Below the pieces are notes generated by a model. The model did no database searches, was not told where the DNA came from, and saw only the letters and a list, made by a program, of their open reading frames with translations. DNA of 64,000 nt from positions 124,001-188,000 of the forward strand of contig CAXXKZ010000006.1 of the NCBI GenBank assembly GCA_963665545.2, read 5' to 3'. Position numbers and translations under genes: made by a program. The stretch's first letter is position 1; each line of letters starts with the position of its first letter. This stretch comes from G963665545 sp963665545 (GTDB lineage Bacteria > Pseudomonadota > Gammaproteobacteria > Xanthomonadales > SZUA-36). Positions 55,442-64,000 of the stretch are shown here, in pieces.

Positions 55442-56575
55442 CTTTGCTAATCGGTGCTGCCCTGAGTACGTCCATTTCAACCAGCATCAGCAGGCCAGTC
55501 CGCTCTCTGGCTGCGGCCAGCCGGGAATATGGGCAAGGCAATTTTGCTCACCGTGTGGCGCTGGATGCCAACGATGAGATCGGCGCGCTGGGGCAGGCTT
55601 TCAATGTGATGGCAGATGAAATGCAGCACGGCCGCGAAGAACTCATTGCAAGCCGCGAAGCCGCAGAGGCGGCAAATCGCGCCAAGAGCACCTTCCTGGC
55701 CACCATGAGCCATGAAATTCGCACACCACTACACGGTGTTTTGGGTATGGCTGATCTGTTGGCGACCACTACTGACCTGGATGAGAAGCAGACGAATTTC
55801 GTCAACATGATTGGTGAATGTGGCAACAATTTGCTTGCCATAATCACGGATATTCTTGATTTCTCAAAAATCGAAGCCGGTAAGTTGGAACTGGACAACA
55901 GCGAGTTCGCCATTGGCGAGTTTGTCAAGAAAACCTGCAATGTGTACGCGGTTCAGGCCCAGGAGAAGGGGCTTGACTTCAACTGCACAATTTCCGACGA
56001 GATTGGTGCAATGCGGGGCATTGGTGACAAGCATCGACTGGCTCAAGTCATCACAAATCTCATGGGAAACGCCATTAAATTCACCGACAGGGGTGGTATG
56101 GCTGTCAACGTTTTGAGCAGGGGAATACATGAAGACTCCGCACTCCTCAGCTTTGTCGTGACTGACACGGGCATAGGCATGGAAGAAGACAAGCTGCGCG
56201 AAGCATTTGACCCATTTACTCAAGCGGACGGCTCCAATAGCAGGAAGATCGGAGGCACAGGTCTGGGTCTGGCAATTACCAGGGAACTGGTCGAGTTAAT
56301 GGGCGGATCCATTCGAGTTGAAAGCGAAATAGGCAAGGGCACTACATTCACCGTCGATTTGCCGCTGGTGATTACCAACGCTCACTCCGGTCTGTCCTGA
56401 CACAACCCCAGGCGCATCTGAGCGCCGTTCGCACCAACCCGTTCCAGCACGACTGTCAGCTTTTACAGTTGTTGGCGATTGGGCTCTGGCATATAAAAGA
56501 TACCAAGGGGATCCTTGGTACGCTATCCGGCGCAACTCTGGCGGTTCCCAGTCATGGACCGACAACGTATTTGTT

Positions 56576-57229
56576 ATGGACAACAACCATTCAGTTCTCG
56601 GCATCAATCGGCCTTTATCGCAGGGCGATTTGGGCCTGAGTACAGGACGCCCAAGTAAAGGCCGCCCAGCTAAAGGGCAGCGAGGTTTCACCCTGGTCGA
56701 AATGATGGTCGCCTTCGCACTGACCGGCCTCAGCGCATTGCTTGCATTTTCCAGCTTTGATCAGGCAGCCGAAAAACGCGTGCTAAGCAATGGCGCAGAA
56801 CAATTGGTCGCGTTTATCAAATCGGCACAGGTTGAATCCATTCATCGTAATCAGCTCGTGACCATTTCTTATTCACGAACAAGTAATTCAAATTGGTGTG
56901 TAGGCGCTGTGTTGGGTACAACCGCTTGTGACTGCACAGAGACAACGCCCAGTGAATCGGATTTTTGTGCAATAGATTCGGCACCAAGAATATTCGCAGG
57001 CAGTGATATCAATGGCAGGGATCTGATGCAGTCGATGACGGGTGACGGGGCTTACTCGTTTGACGCAGTCAGAGGCCTGTTCATCAACATGAATGATTCT
57101 CTGAGCCTTGAACTCCAGTCAAAGAGCGGAGACTTCAAACTTGATCTGACGGTCAGAAATACCGGTCAGGTCACATTGTGTTCCAAGGATGAAGAACACG
57201 CGGTACCTGGTTATCAGGTTTGTGCCTAA
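56576..57229 (+). CDS. Minor type IV pilin, FimT/GspH-like
   Basis: A prepilin with the peptidase site after Gly37 (QRG|FTLVEMMVAF, Phe +1 and Glu +5) and a hydrophobic helix to about residue 60. The GspH/FimT-type head domain ends in two cysteines (TLCSKDEEHAV...VCA). The leader of 37 residues from ATG 56576 is much longer than usual, so a later start is possible, but no good alternative codon with a ribosome site was found. It is first of a minor-pilin set (fimT-like, pilW, pilX, pilV) that primes pilus assembly at the inner membrane. Confidence 0.85.
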   Translation: MDNNHSVLGINRPLSQGDLGLSTGRPSKGRPAKGQRGFTLVEMMVAFALTGLSALLAFSSFDQAAEKRVLSNGAEQLVAFIKSAQVESIHRNQLVTISYSRTSNSNWCVGAVLGTTACDCTETTPSESDFCAIDSAPRIFAGSDINGRDLMQSMTGDGAYSFDAVRGLFINMNDSLSLELQSKSGDFKLDLTVRNTGQVTLCSKDEEHAVPGYQVCA

Positions 57230-57287
57230 GGGGCATAAACCCAGTGCACAGGTACACCGCATAAACGTCAATTGAGGGAGCAATTAA

Positions 57288-57971
57288 ATGAATTTAACAA
57301 CCCAATCGGCCAGACAGTCCGGCGCAACCCTGATGGAAGTACTGATCGCCATGAGCGTCAGCTTGGTTGTGAGTGCATCGATGGTCGCACTGATGTCCAA
57401 CTCCCTGGCGAACACGACCCGAATCATTAAAATGACCAAACTCACGGACGACTTGCGGGTGGCCATGCTGCTGATGAGCCGTGATGTACGGCGCAGCAGC
57501 TATACCGCCGATGCCGTCTATTGCTTTGGCAATCCTGATTGCGCCACTGACGGCAGTCTTGAACTGCCTGGTGACATTTCCATTAATGATGCCAACGATT
57601 GCGTGACCTTCCTGCTGGATCGTGACCACGACGGAGACGCAACGGAAAACGACGCCGGTGGATTTCGTCGGACAACCGATTCAGGCGTAGGATTGTTACA
57701 GATGTGGATCGGCGATTCAGCCCCGGACTGTGCATCAGACAATGCCAACTGGGCCAATATCACCAACCCTGAGGATATGGAAATCACAGCATTTTCCGTA
57801 GATGACGACCTGTCCTATACAGAAGTGATTTGGGACAATGGTTTTGGTATCCAAAAATTTCAAAAAGTCAGAAAAGTTCGCATGTCCATTGACGGCAGAT
57901 TGATGGTGGACAACTCAATTCAACACAGCATTGGAGACGTAATCAAACTCCGAAACAACATTTACTTCTGA
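57288..57971 (+). CDS. pilW: Minor type IV pilin, PilW-like
   Basis: 227 residues with the prepilin site SARQSG|ATLMEVLIAMSVSLVV (Glu +5), then VSASMVALMSNSLANTTRI. The head has a PilW-typical LLMSRDVRRSSYTADAVYCF, with cysteine pairs that may form disulphides and acidic segments. The ATG follows GAGGGAGCAATTAA. It is short compared with many PilW proteins (300 or more). It lies second in the operon. Confidence 0.85.
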   Translation: MNLTTQSARQSGATLMEVLIAMSVSLVVSASMVALMSNSLANTTRIIKMTKLTDDLRVAMLLMSRDVRRSSYTADAVYCFGNPDCATDGSLELPGDISINDANDCVTFLLDRDHDGDATENDAGGFRRTTDSGVGLLQMWIGDSAPDCASDNANWANITNPEDMEITAFSVDDDLSYTEVIWDNGFGIQKFQKVRKVRMSIDGRLMVDNSIQHSIGDVIKLRNNIYF

Positions 57972-58021
57972 GGTTCAATCCGGAGTTTGGGCGTCTTGCA
58001 AGGGGCAAGGCATATTCAAGC

Positions 58022-59494
58022 ATGAGCACGAACAGTAAGCTTCAGCAATCGTCGCCATATCGTCAACGTGGCGTGGTGACGGTCTTCACAGGCGTGGTTA
58101 TCCTTTTCCTGTTGACTCAAATGATGATTTTTGCGTGGCGAGCCGGCACTTTCGAGCAGCGGACTTCGGCCAATGAAGTACGTCACAAATTGTCGTTACA
58201 TGTCGCCGAATCAGGAATACAACTCGCCAAAGAGTATTTTCTGGCCAATAGCGCCCTGGCGTCATCTGATATCGTGGACCAACTACCCGATGGTACCGAT
58301 GGTTGGCTGGCTGTCGGCGCCGAGCGGTGGGCTGAGTGTAGTAATGTCGATCTTTCTGCCGGAAGCGGCACCCACCCATGTTATGCCGAGCCCAACGCGG
58401 ACAGACGGGCCGACAGCTATTACTGGTCCTACAACGGCTCGACCGAAATGCCGCTCAATGCAGATACCATACTGCCCGGCACGACCGAACAGGTGACCGT
58501 TCATGCGCTACTGTGCCGTCTGGAAGTGGATTTTGGCGTTACGCCTCCAGTACAGGGCTGCTCCAAGGACCCGGCTGTGGTGGACAATTACCACTATATG
58601 GTGACGCTTCTTGCGCGCGGCCGATCTGATTGCTCAGGCTCGACTTGCCAGGGCGAGACACTGATCAGCGAGCCCATCGCTAATTTCGGGGTATTGTCCG
58701 GTGGCAACGGCACGGGTGTTCCGCTTACCACCCGCAGTACTTTCCCGCCTTCGGGCAACGCAGAAATTGTTCCCAACCCTAATGGGGGCGGAGTGGGCGT
58801 TCCGGTTTCGGTCTGGTTCAACGGCAATGAAAGCTGCCCCACCGGGGCAACCGTCGATCCCAGTAGTGGCGCCTGGGCCACCTGCGAGATGCATGAGTGG
58901 TACGGCACAGACGAGGTACCGGACAACCTGGAATGCCCCGGCAATTGCAGCTGCACTTTTAGCGAGTCAATCAGCTACACCCATGGCAGTGAGGACATTG
59001 TCGGAATTGATATGGACCGGGATCCAGATTTCCCCTGTGACCTGTTCACCTTTTATTTTGGCATCCCAAAGGTGAACTACCAGGCAATTAAAAGCCAGGC
59101 CCAAATCATTGACGACTGCAGCGAGCTGGGGCCCAACTCCTTTGGAGTCTACTGGGCCACCGGATCACTATGTTCAATCGCCGCAAATACGGTAATCGGT
59201 TCAAAAAATGGCCCCGTGATGTTGATCGCAGCTGCCTCAGAAACCCGCCTCAATGGTGGCACAAAAATGTTTGGCGTACTGTACCTCACAGATGCCGAAG
59301 ACCCGAATGCGGAACTCACGGCGACCGGCAACAACACACTCTACGGGGCCGCAATTATTGACGGCACAATTGGCGCCTTCAATGGCACTTTTCAGCTCAT
59401 CTATGTGGAGTCCGTTGCCGAACTGGTTGCGGGCACAGGCGGCATGGGCTCGCTTGTTGGTGGCTGGACAGATTTTCACTCAGATTGGCGATAG
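58022..59494 (+). CDS. pilX: Pilus assembly protein, PilX-like
   Basis: 490 residues. A short leader ends RQRG before the hydrophobic VVTVFTGVVILFLLTQMMIF. As in PilX proteins there is no Glu at +5. The next part (TSANEVRHKLSLHVAESGIQ) has the typical AESGIQLAKEYF segment. The remainder is a large Cys-rich head (for example CPGNCSCTF), much longer than classical PilX (about 180). It ends with TAG at 59492-59494. It probably sits at the pilus tip with PilV and PilW. The enlarged head suggests lineage-specific surface contact. Confidence 0.8.
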   Translation: MSTNSKLQQSSPYRQRGVVTVFTGVVILFLLTQMMIFAWRAGTFEQRTSANEVRHKLSLHVAESGIQLAKEYFLANSALASSDIVDQLPDGTDGWLAVGAERWAECSNVDLSAGSGTHPCYAEPNADRRADSYYWSYNGSTEMPLNADTILPGTTEQVTVHALLCRLEVDFGVTPPVQGCSKDPAVVDNYHYMVTLLARGRSDCSGSTCQGETLISEPIANFGVLSGGNGTGVPLTTRSTFPPSGNAEIVPNPNGGGVGVPVSVWFNGNESCPTGATVDPSSGAWATCEMHEWYGTDEVPDNLECPGNCSCTFSESISYTHGSEDIVGIDMDRDPDFPCDLFTFYFGIPKVNYQAIKSQAQIIDDCSELGPNSFGVYWATGSLCSIAANTVIGSKNGPVMLIAAASETRLNGGTKMFGVLYLTDAEDPNAELTATGNNTLYGAAIIDGTIGAFNGTFQLIYVESVAELVAGTGGMGSLVGGWTDFHSDWR

Positions 59495-59506
59495 GGGGTT
59501 TGTGAT

Positions 59507-61645
59507 ATGCGCAGACTAAGTATTGGAAGTATCCAGGGTAAGGGTTTCAGCTTGCTGGAAGTGTTGGTGGCCATTGTCATTTTCGCCATCGGTATGTTGG
59601 CGCTGTTCCAACTGCAGGGCGGATTATCGAAATCTGCCAGCGACGCAAACATGCGAACGGTTGCCGTCAACATAGCCGAGGCAATCATTGAAGAAAAGAG
59701 AGGCTTCAAGCGAGTGGACGTCGATCCTGATGGCATTGACCCTGCCTACGAAGACATCGCTGACTTTGAGGATTCCCAGACCCGCGGCGCGTTTGACTTT
59801 GAAATTGAGGGCGCAGTGGTTGACTACTGGTATGACGATGACACAGAGTCGTTCACCTACACCGAGCCGGTAACCGCTGCCAACTCGGATTTCAAATTGG
59901 TCACGATCACCGTGACCTGGAATGACAGCCAGGAATTTCGCATCGATGATGGCAATACCACTACTGGTGGCTTGGGCAGCGGACAGATCACGTTGACCGA
60001 AATGATATCCTCGATAACATCTGCAGCGGACGCCAAATCCTCCACCGGCGGCACCGGTGGATTGTACTTTCCAACGATTGATTACAATCCGGGCAGCAAT
60101 CCGGAAATCATTTCCATCTCGTTGGGCGAAAACAGATTCAAAGAATCGACGACACCTCTGCCGAATGTCGTTCGCACTGATGAGTTGGTGGAAACCACCT
60201 TTGATGTCGTGACTTATTCGCAAGACGATGAGGGCGCGACATTCCTGCGTCGGGAGGAGTTTCGGTCGGTCAGTTGCGAGTGCACATTACGGGCCCCCGT
60301 GGGGAATGACGACGGCGGTTACAGGCCCGCGGTTTGGGTGGGGGTTGAGTACAGCGAGACCGAATGGGTGTCAAAGCCCTACGGTGAAAGTAACTCTAAC
60401 CAGCAAAGCGCTTTTTGTGATATCTGCTGCCGCGATCACCACGATGGCGGCACCGGCGAGGATGATGATTCCAACGATCCGGGTCGAGCCAAAATCGATG
60501 CATTCAGACCTGCGGCGGACTACTGGACCAGCGGCTCATTGGTTGGAGACCACAAGCACTACAATCGCAACTCAGAGGGTGGACTGACTGTGGCTGCCAG
60601 TGTCGGGGACGATTACGTTGAAGCCTGTCGCCTGGTTCGCAAAGACGGGTTCTTCCGCGTTGCCCACGATCTGCGCCAGGAGGGCCTTAACAGCTTTCCG
60701 GAAAACTATTTGGACAATACCGCCGAAGTCGCCGTTTATTCAACTTACGTGACAGATGCAGTCACCGATTTCAATACCGCTATAGGCACTACCAACCTTT
60801 ATGAGCAAAACCCACCCACGCTTACAGCACCACTTAATATGAGCCCAACGGTGTGGTTTCCGGCAAGCGTCTGGTGGAATGCAACCTGGCTACCCACACT
60901 TACAGGCTCCACCAGTCAACAGTTGCGTTCGCGGGGTATATATGTCGATTACTTCAGCGATGAGCTTCGCGCAATCATCGATTGTCTCAACGACGGCGGC
61001 ACCGGAATCGATTGCGATGCGCCGAATGTCACGACTGCGCTAGAGATCATCCCATTTTACGATGTGCAACTGACCTGGTTGAGCCGTTGGAATGAGACGC
61101 CCGTTAACAACCCGGTGGATGTCACCAATGAGGCGGTGGAGACCAACAATGCCCACAGTCGAGGTGTGGCGAATTTAGGACAAGGGTTTGGCATCTCCAC
61201 AGTCAATGCGGCCGTTCACAAAGGTAACCTGGGGCTGACTGCCACGGATCCCATCGACCTGGCCTACAGCGGTGATCTCAGAAGCTACAACATGTATGTT
61301 TTGGCTATTGACGGCACGCCTGAACCGGACGATGGGATTGCAGTGGTGGCTGGCACGATCACATCGGCGGTTGGCGGCGTGCATGGGTCCGATGTGGAGA
61401 TATCTTTTCATGAATCCCAATGCGACCGAACAAACACGGGTTATGCATGCTCCATTGATGCGGTTGCCCATAATCCGAGAATCACTGTGAGTAACTACGC
61501 CAAGAACAATGTCATTTTGGTGGCTTGCAGCACCGAATTGGAGACCAACGGCCAGCAAGTGACCAATGGGAATTGGACCCGATTCGATCTGCCGCTCACG
61601 ACAAATTACTCTTCAAACATTGTGATAAAGACAGACACCTGTTGA
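59507..61645 (+). CDS. pilV: Type IV pilin-like protein, PilV, with a very large head domain
   Basis: 712 residues, several times longer than ordinary PilV (about 170-200). The prepilin site is IQGKG|FSLLEVLVAIVIFAIGML (Glu +5), and the first 80 residues are classic PilV. The rest is an exposed acidic head. A cysteine/histidine cluster (VSCECTLR and FCDICCRDHHDGGTG) could bind metal or form disulphides. Further cysteines occur at LVAC and at the C-terminal KTDTC. No PilY1-type tip adhesin gene is present in the window, so this protein may serve as the adhesin. It is the fourth gene of the operon, 12 bp behind PilX. Confidence 0.82.
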   Translation: MRRLSIGSIQGKGFSLLEVLVAIVIFAIGMLALFQLQGGLSKSASDANMRTVAVNIAEAIIEEKRGFKRVDVDPDGIDPAYEDIADFEDSQTRGAFDFEIEGAVVDYWYDDDTESFTYTEPVTAANSDFKLVTITVTWNDSQEFRIDDGNTTTGGLGSGQITLTEMISSITSAADAKSSTGGTGGLYFPTIDYNPGSNPEIISISLGENRFKESTTPLPNVVRTDELVETTFDVVTYSQDDEGATFLRREEFRSVSCECTLRAPVGNDDGGYRPAVWVGVEYSETEWVSKPYGESNSNQQSAFCDICCRDHHDGGTGEDDDSNDPGRAKIDAFRPAADYWTSGSLVGDHKHYNRNSEGGLTVAASVGDDYVEACRLVRKDGFFRVAHDLRQEGLNSFPENYLDNTAEVAVYSTYVTDAVTDFNTAIGTTNLYEQNPPTLTAPLNMSPTVWFPASVWWNATWLPTLTGSTSQQLRSRGIYVDYFSDELRAIIDCLNDGGTGIDCDAPNVTTALEIIPFYDVQLTWLSRWNETPVNNPVDVTNEAVETNNAHSRGVANLGQGFGISTVNAAVHKGNLGLTATDPIDLAYSGDLRSYNMYVLAIDGTPEPDDGIAVVAGTITSAVGGVHGSDVEISFHESQCDRTNTGYACSIDAVAHNPRITVSNYAKNNVILVACSTELETNGQQVTNGNWTRFDLPLTTNYSSNIVIKTDTC

Positions 61646-61702
61646 ATCATGCCTTGAAGCGCTGCGATCGGAATTACCCGTCAATAAGTGGAGCAGTTAA
61701 CC

Positions 61703-62056
61703 ATGAACAATCTAGCTATCCTGATCATTTTGGCCGTACTCGTATTTGTGGTGACCATTGCATTCATTATCATGTCGGTCAATCGGCTCAGAGGCAGTAT
61801 TGACCGATCCATAGCCAACAATAATGCTCAAGCCACTAATACAGATATGGCGATAACCGACGTTCGAAGTCGAAAAATTAAGTGCCAGTATTGTGGCGCC
61901 GCCGCCTACGGTGTGCTCGGTGCAGTCGATGTGTATCGTTGCCAGACCTGTGGCTACCGCACCAAGAAGGATCAACCGGGTTCAGCGGACGATAACATCG
62001 TTGATATGGCTTCAAGAAATAGGCGGTCGGCTGCTCAGAGGATAGTCAACGACTGA
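61703..62056 (+). CDS. Small membrane protein with a zinc-ribbon-like motif
   Basis: 117 residues from ATG 61703 (MNNLAILIILAVLVFVVTIA), preceded by GGAG. One N-terminal membrane helix (about 5-27) is followed by a soluble segment with IKCQYCGAAAYG and YRCQTCGYRT, two CxxC pairs 17 residues apart, the pattern of a zinc ribbon. It lies 57 bp after the pilV end in the same direction and probably belongs to the pilin operon. The family is unknown. A role in pilin assembly, modification or regulation would be speculation. Confidence 0.7.
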   Translation: MNNLAILIILAVLVFVVTIAFIIMSVNRLRGSIDRSIANNNAQATNTDMAITDVRSRKIKCQYCGAAAYGVLGAVDVYRCQTCGYRTKKDQPGSADDNIVDMASRNRRSAAQRIVND

Positions 62057-62619
62057 CTTACCCATCCCCAGTAATGAGGGGTAATGACCACACCAAGTCT
62101 GCGAGAGGCAAGTCTGCGAAAGGGCGCCTAAGACCTCTCGCCCCAACGTCTAATCAGACCCGCAGTTTGGCACAAGCCGAAAAGAGTGATGGTGCTTCTT
62201 CCAGGACCGTGAATTGCGGCGGAGGGTAGGTAGTAGTACTGGGGAATTCGTTCTGAAGTGGCCGGTCGAAAAGTGAGCTGGCAGTTTCGAGTCCATTCGA
62301 ACCTGCCTGCCCACAGGAGTCCCGTCATCTGCCTTCCATGCGCTGATGGAGACTGTATTTCTGGGAACACACCAGAGGAAAATCCGTTTCCTCCGCGACT
62401 TGGCAAGCCCGAGGGGGGTGTTTGCCCTGTCGAGGCAGAATTCATCCCCTTGCTCTATCTGCATCCTTGCAGCACAAGCGGATGAAATTCTCTACGCCTT
62501 ACATAGGTTATACGACAAGCTACAGGCTGATTCCACTGTAAAAACTGACAGACTTTTCGATAATCGTTAGTTGCTAGACTAAATGCAATCAAACTGCGGC
62601 CGACTCAAGAAATGCAGTC
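62057..62619. other. 563-bp intergenic region after the pilin operon
   Basis: There is no convincing gene. Short frames on both strands lack family resemblance and good starts. CATCCCCAGTAATGAGGGG near 62063-62081 can form a small imperfect hairpin and might end the pilin message. The last 60 bases before 62620 should contain the start region of the kinase gene, but no clear promoter was found. Confidence 0.5.
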
Positions 62620-64000
62620 ATGACCCGATCAAAATCATTCCTGATGGAATTTTTGCGTCAGGCTTACCACGACACTGTAATTCGCATATACACGGTGCTG
62701 TTTGTTGCATCCTGCCTGCCGTATTTCATCCCAGGCATATCAGACGACCAGCTGCTCGTATATCCCTGGATCGTATCCACCTTTTTCACGCTGCCCTTTA
62801 CGGTTGGCGTACTCTGGCCCGGGCGTCACCGTAGCGCCATTTCAAAAAATGAGCGTGCCTTCTGGATAATCCTGTCAGTCGGATTTTCGCTGTGGTGGGC
62901 GATCAGCGTCATCAATTTGACTTGGGTGTCGGATTTCTGGACGCCAACAGTAGATATCGTTACTGATTCCATGTATATCGCCTACTTTTTGTGCTGGATA
63001 GTCGCACTGGCCTTTGTCCCACATGCGCGCAACGCGCCCCACCTGGCACGGTCGGACAAGTGGCTGGTTGGTGCCGGCATAGGTGTGCTGACCTGTTGTC
63101 TGTTCCTGTATTTCATCCTGATACCAAACCGGATTACGCCGGCCGTCGATAATTGGGTTCCCTCTCTCCTGTTTATCGCCGGCCTTGATTGCGTTGTGCT
63201 GCTGTTGATCGTTCGTCTTTACCAAGATACCGAATCGCCGCGATGGAAGAGCCTCTACAGCCTGCTGATTGTCATTACATTAGGGTTTGGAACCCTGGAT
63301 TTTCTGGAAGCCATGGAATACTCAACACGAATTGAGTGGGCCGCCAATTCTGCCAGCGAGATATTCTGGACGTTGCCGTTTCTGGGTATGGTTGTGTTCG
63401 CCAGAGCGCGCAACTTCAATTTTCCGGCGGCCACTGCACGGGCCGACATTGAGGCTCCGATGAGGGATCAGGCACTCAACTTCATCAGTCCCATCGTGCT
63501 GGCTTCTGTGGTGCTAGCGGTGATGCATATTGGCCTGGACAGCATTGGGTGGTTACGTCCGGAATACCGCCAGTCTCAAGGGGCGCTGGTGTTGACAAGC
63601 CTGCTGGTATTTTGGTTTCTGGCGGTGTTGGAAAGCCGCGAGCTACATCGGGTCAGCCGAAGAGCAAAAGCGCAGCGCGCGGCTCTGGAGCGAGCCAGGG
63701 TCAGGCAAAAGGTGGCTGAGCGCGCAGAAAAGTCAAAAAGCCAGTTCCTCGCCAATGTCAGCCACGAGATCCGCACACCCATGAATGGAATCCTGGGCAT
63801 GTCCGAACTCTTGCTGCGGGGGCCGCTCGATGGCGAAACAAGAGGTCAGGCCGAAGTGGTTGCCTCATCGGCGAGAGGACTGCTCAAGGTTATTGACGAC
63901 ATACTGGTGTACTCAAAACTCAATGCCGATGTACCCACCTTTTCTTCCTAGCCCATGTGCTTGCAGGAAATTGTCGGTGACCTGCTTGAGCTCGCCAAGG
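62620..64000 (+). pseudogene. Membrane sensor histidine kinase with an in-frame amber codon, 3' end outside the window
   Basis: The N-terminal part has about eight to nine hydrophobic segments (residues about 18-345), resembling multi-pass sensor domains. A coiled coil follows (VSRRAKAQRAALERARVR), then HisKA with the phospho-acceptor His in ANVSHEIRTPMNGILGMSEL. After YSKLNADVPTFSS the frame meets TAG at 63949-63951 and then continues as PMCLQEIVGDLLELAK, the family-typical link to the ATPase domain, to the window end. One base change (for example TCG to TAG) would explain it. As read, the product lacks the ATP-binding domain. Confidence 0.82.

Larger units (their letters stand above)
53174..56400 (+). 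pseudogene. Membrane sensor histidine kinase, split by IS256-like copy H
   Basis: The 5' part (53174-54056) and 3' part (55451-56400) rejoin in frame without the IS and one copy of CTTTGCTAA, giving 610 residues. The order is: first transmembrane helix (about 7-29), a periplasmic sensing region (about 30-280, with FRTAIFPVDVAGQIVGLVVT), a second helix at the insertion point (IMLVSSGIALLIGAALSTSI), HAMP (about 305-355), HisKA with the phospho-acceptor His in ATMSHEIRTPLHGVLGM, and a HATPase domain with NAIKFTDRGG, DTGIGMEEDK and GTGLGLAITRELV. The IS cuts the second helix, so the sensor and kinase parts are uncoupled. It likely paired with the regulator at 48800. Confidence 0.9.

Noticed and set aside
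62150..62485. Overlapping frames of 75-105 codons on both strands after the pilin operon
   Set aside because: No ribosome sites, no recognisable motifs, and the frames mirror each other. They look non-coding.

Overview
The window looks like the chromosome of a gammaproteobacterium of moderate GC content. The evidence is the block thrS-infC-rpmI-rplT-pheS-pheT-ihfA-merR followed by a proline tRNA (36040 down to 28179, all on the minus strand), an order typical of that class. CadC-like helix-turn-helix/TPR regulators, PilW/PilX/PilV minor pilins and surface-polysaccharide enzymes fit a free-living or formerly free-living lineage. The species cannot be named from the sequence alone.

Layout. 1-3757: end of an unknown gene, an aminotransferase overlapping an amino-acid permease, and an Lrp/AsnC regulator. 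3925-6562: a Cys/Met-type PLP enzyme split by an insertion sequence. 6603-12629: a secreted Xaa-Pro aminopeptidase and a four-gene minus-strand cell-surface glycan cluster (WecG-like transferase, sugar epimerase, GT2-GT4 fusion, inositol-phosphatase-like enzyme). 12761-15968: a sulfotransferase broken by a stop and an IS, then a CPBP protease broken by an amber codon. 16121-19271: an HTH-ATPase-STAS-like regulator, an alpha/beta hydrolase, and a PadR/HAAS-like pair. 19272-28068: an insertion hot spot with integron attC-like sites, one cassette gene, four IS256-like copies (one inside another), an IS3-family element nested in a remnant of itself, and two host genes cut off at IS ends. 28179-36085: the translation block. 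36295-42396: PrsW-type protease, hydrolase, three polysaccharide genes and an aldo/keto reductase. 42443-48527: an HTH/TPR regulator split by a frameshift, an FG-GAP secreted protein, a reductase remnant and an ATP-grasp protein. 48800-56400: response regulator, porin, cupredoxin protein and hybrid-type sensor kinase, three of the four broken. 56576-62056: minor type IV pilin operon. 62620-64000: a sensor kinase with an in-frame amber codon, running off the window.

The dominant signal is genome decay by transposition. Eight copies of one roughly 1385-bp IS256-family element, nearly identical and in both orientations, lie in 64 kb. Removing six of them together with one copy of the 8-9 bp target duplication restores an exact reading frame in each of five host genes and in one IS copy. 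In addition, several otherwise well-preserved genes carry one in-frame stop. Together these suggest a recent IS burst under relaxed selection, as after a population bottleneck or a change of lifestyle. That interpretation is an inference. The insertions, duplications and stop codons are read directly from the sequence.
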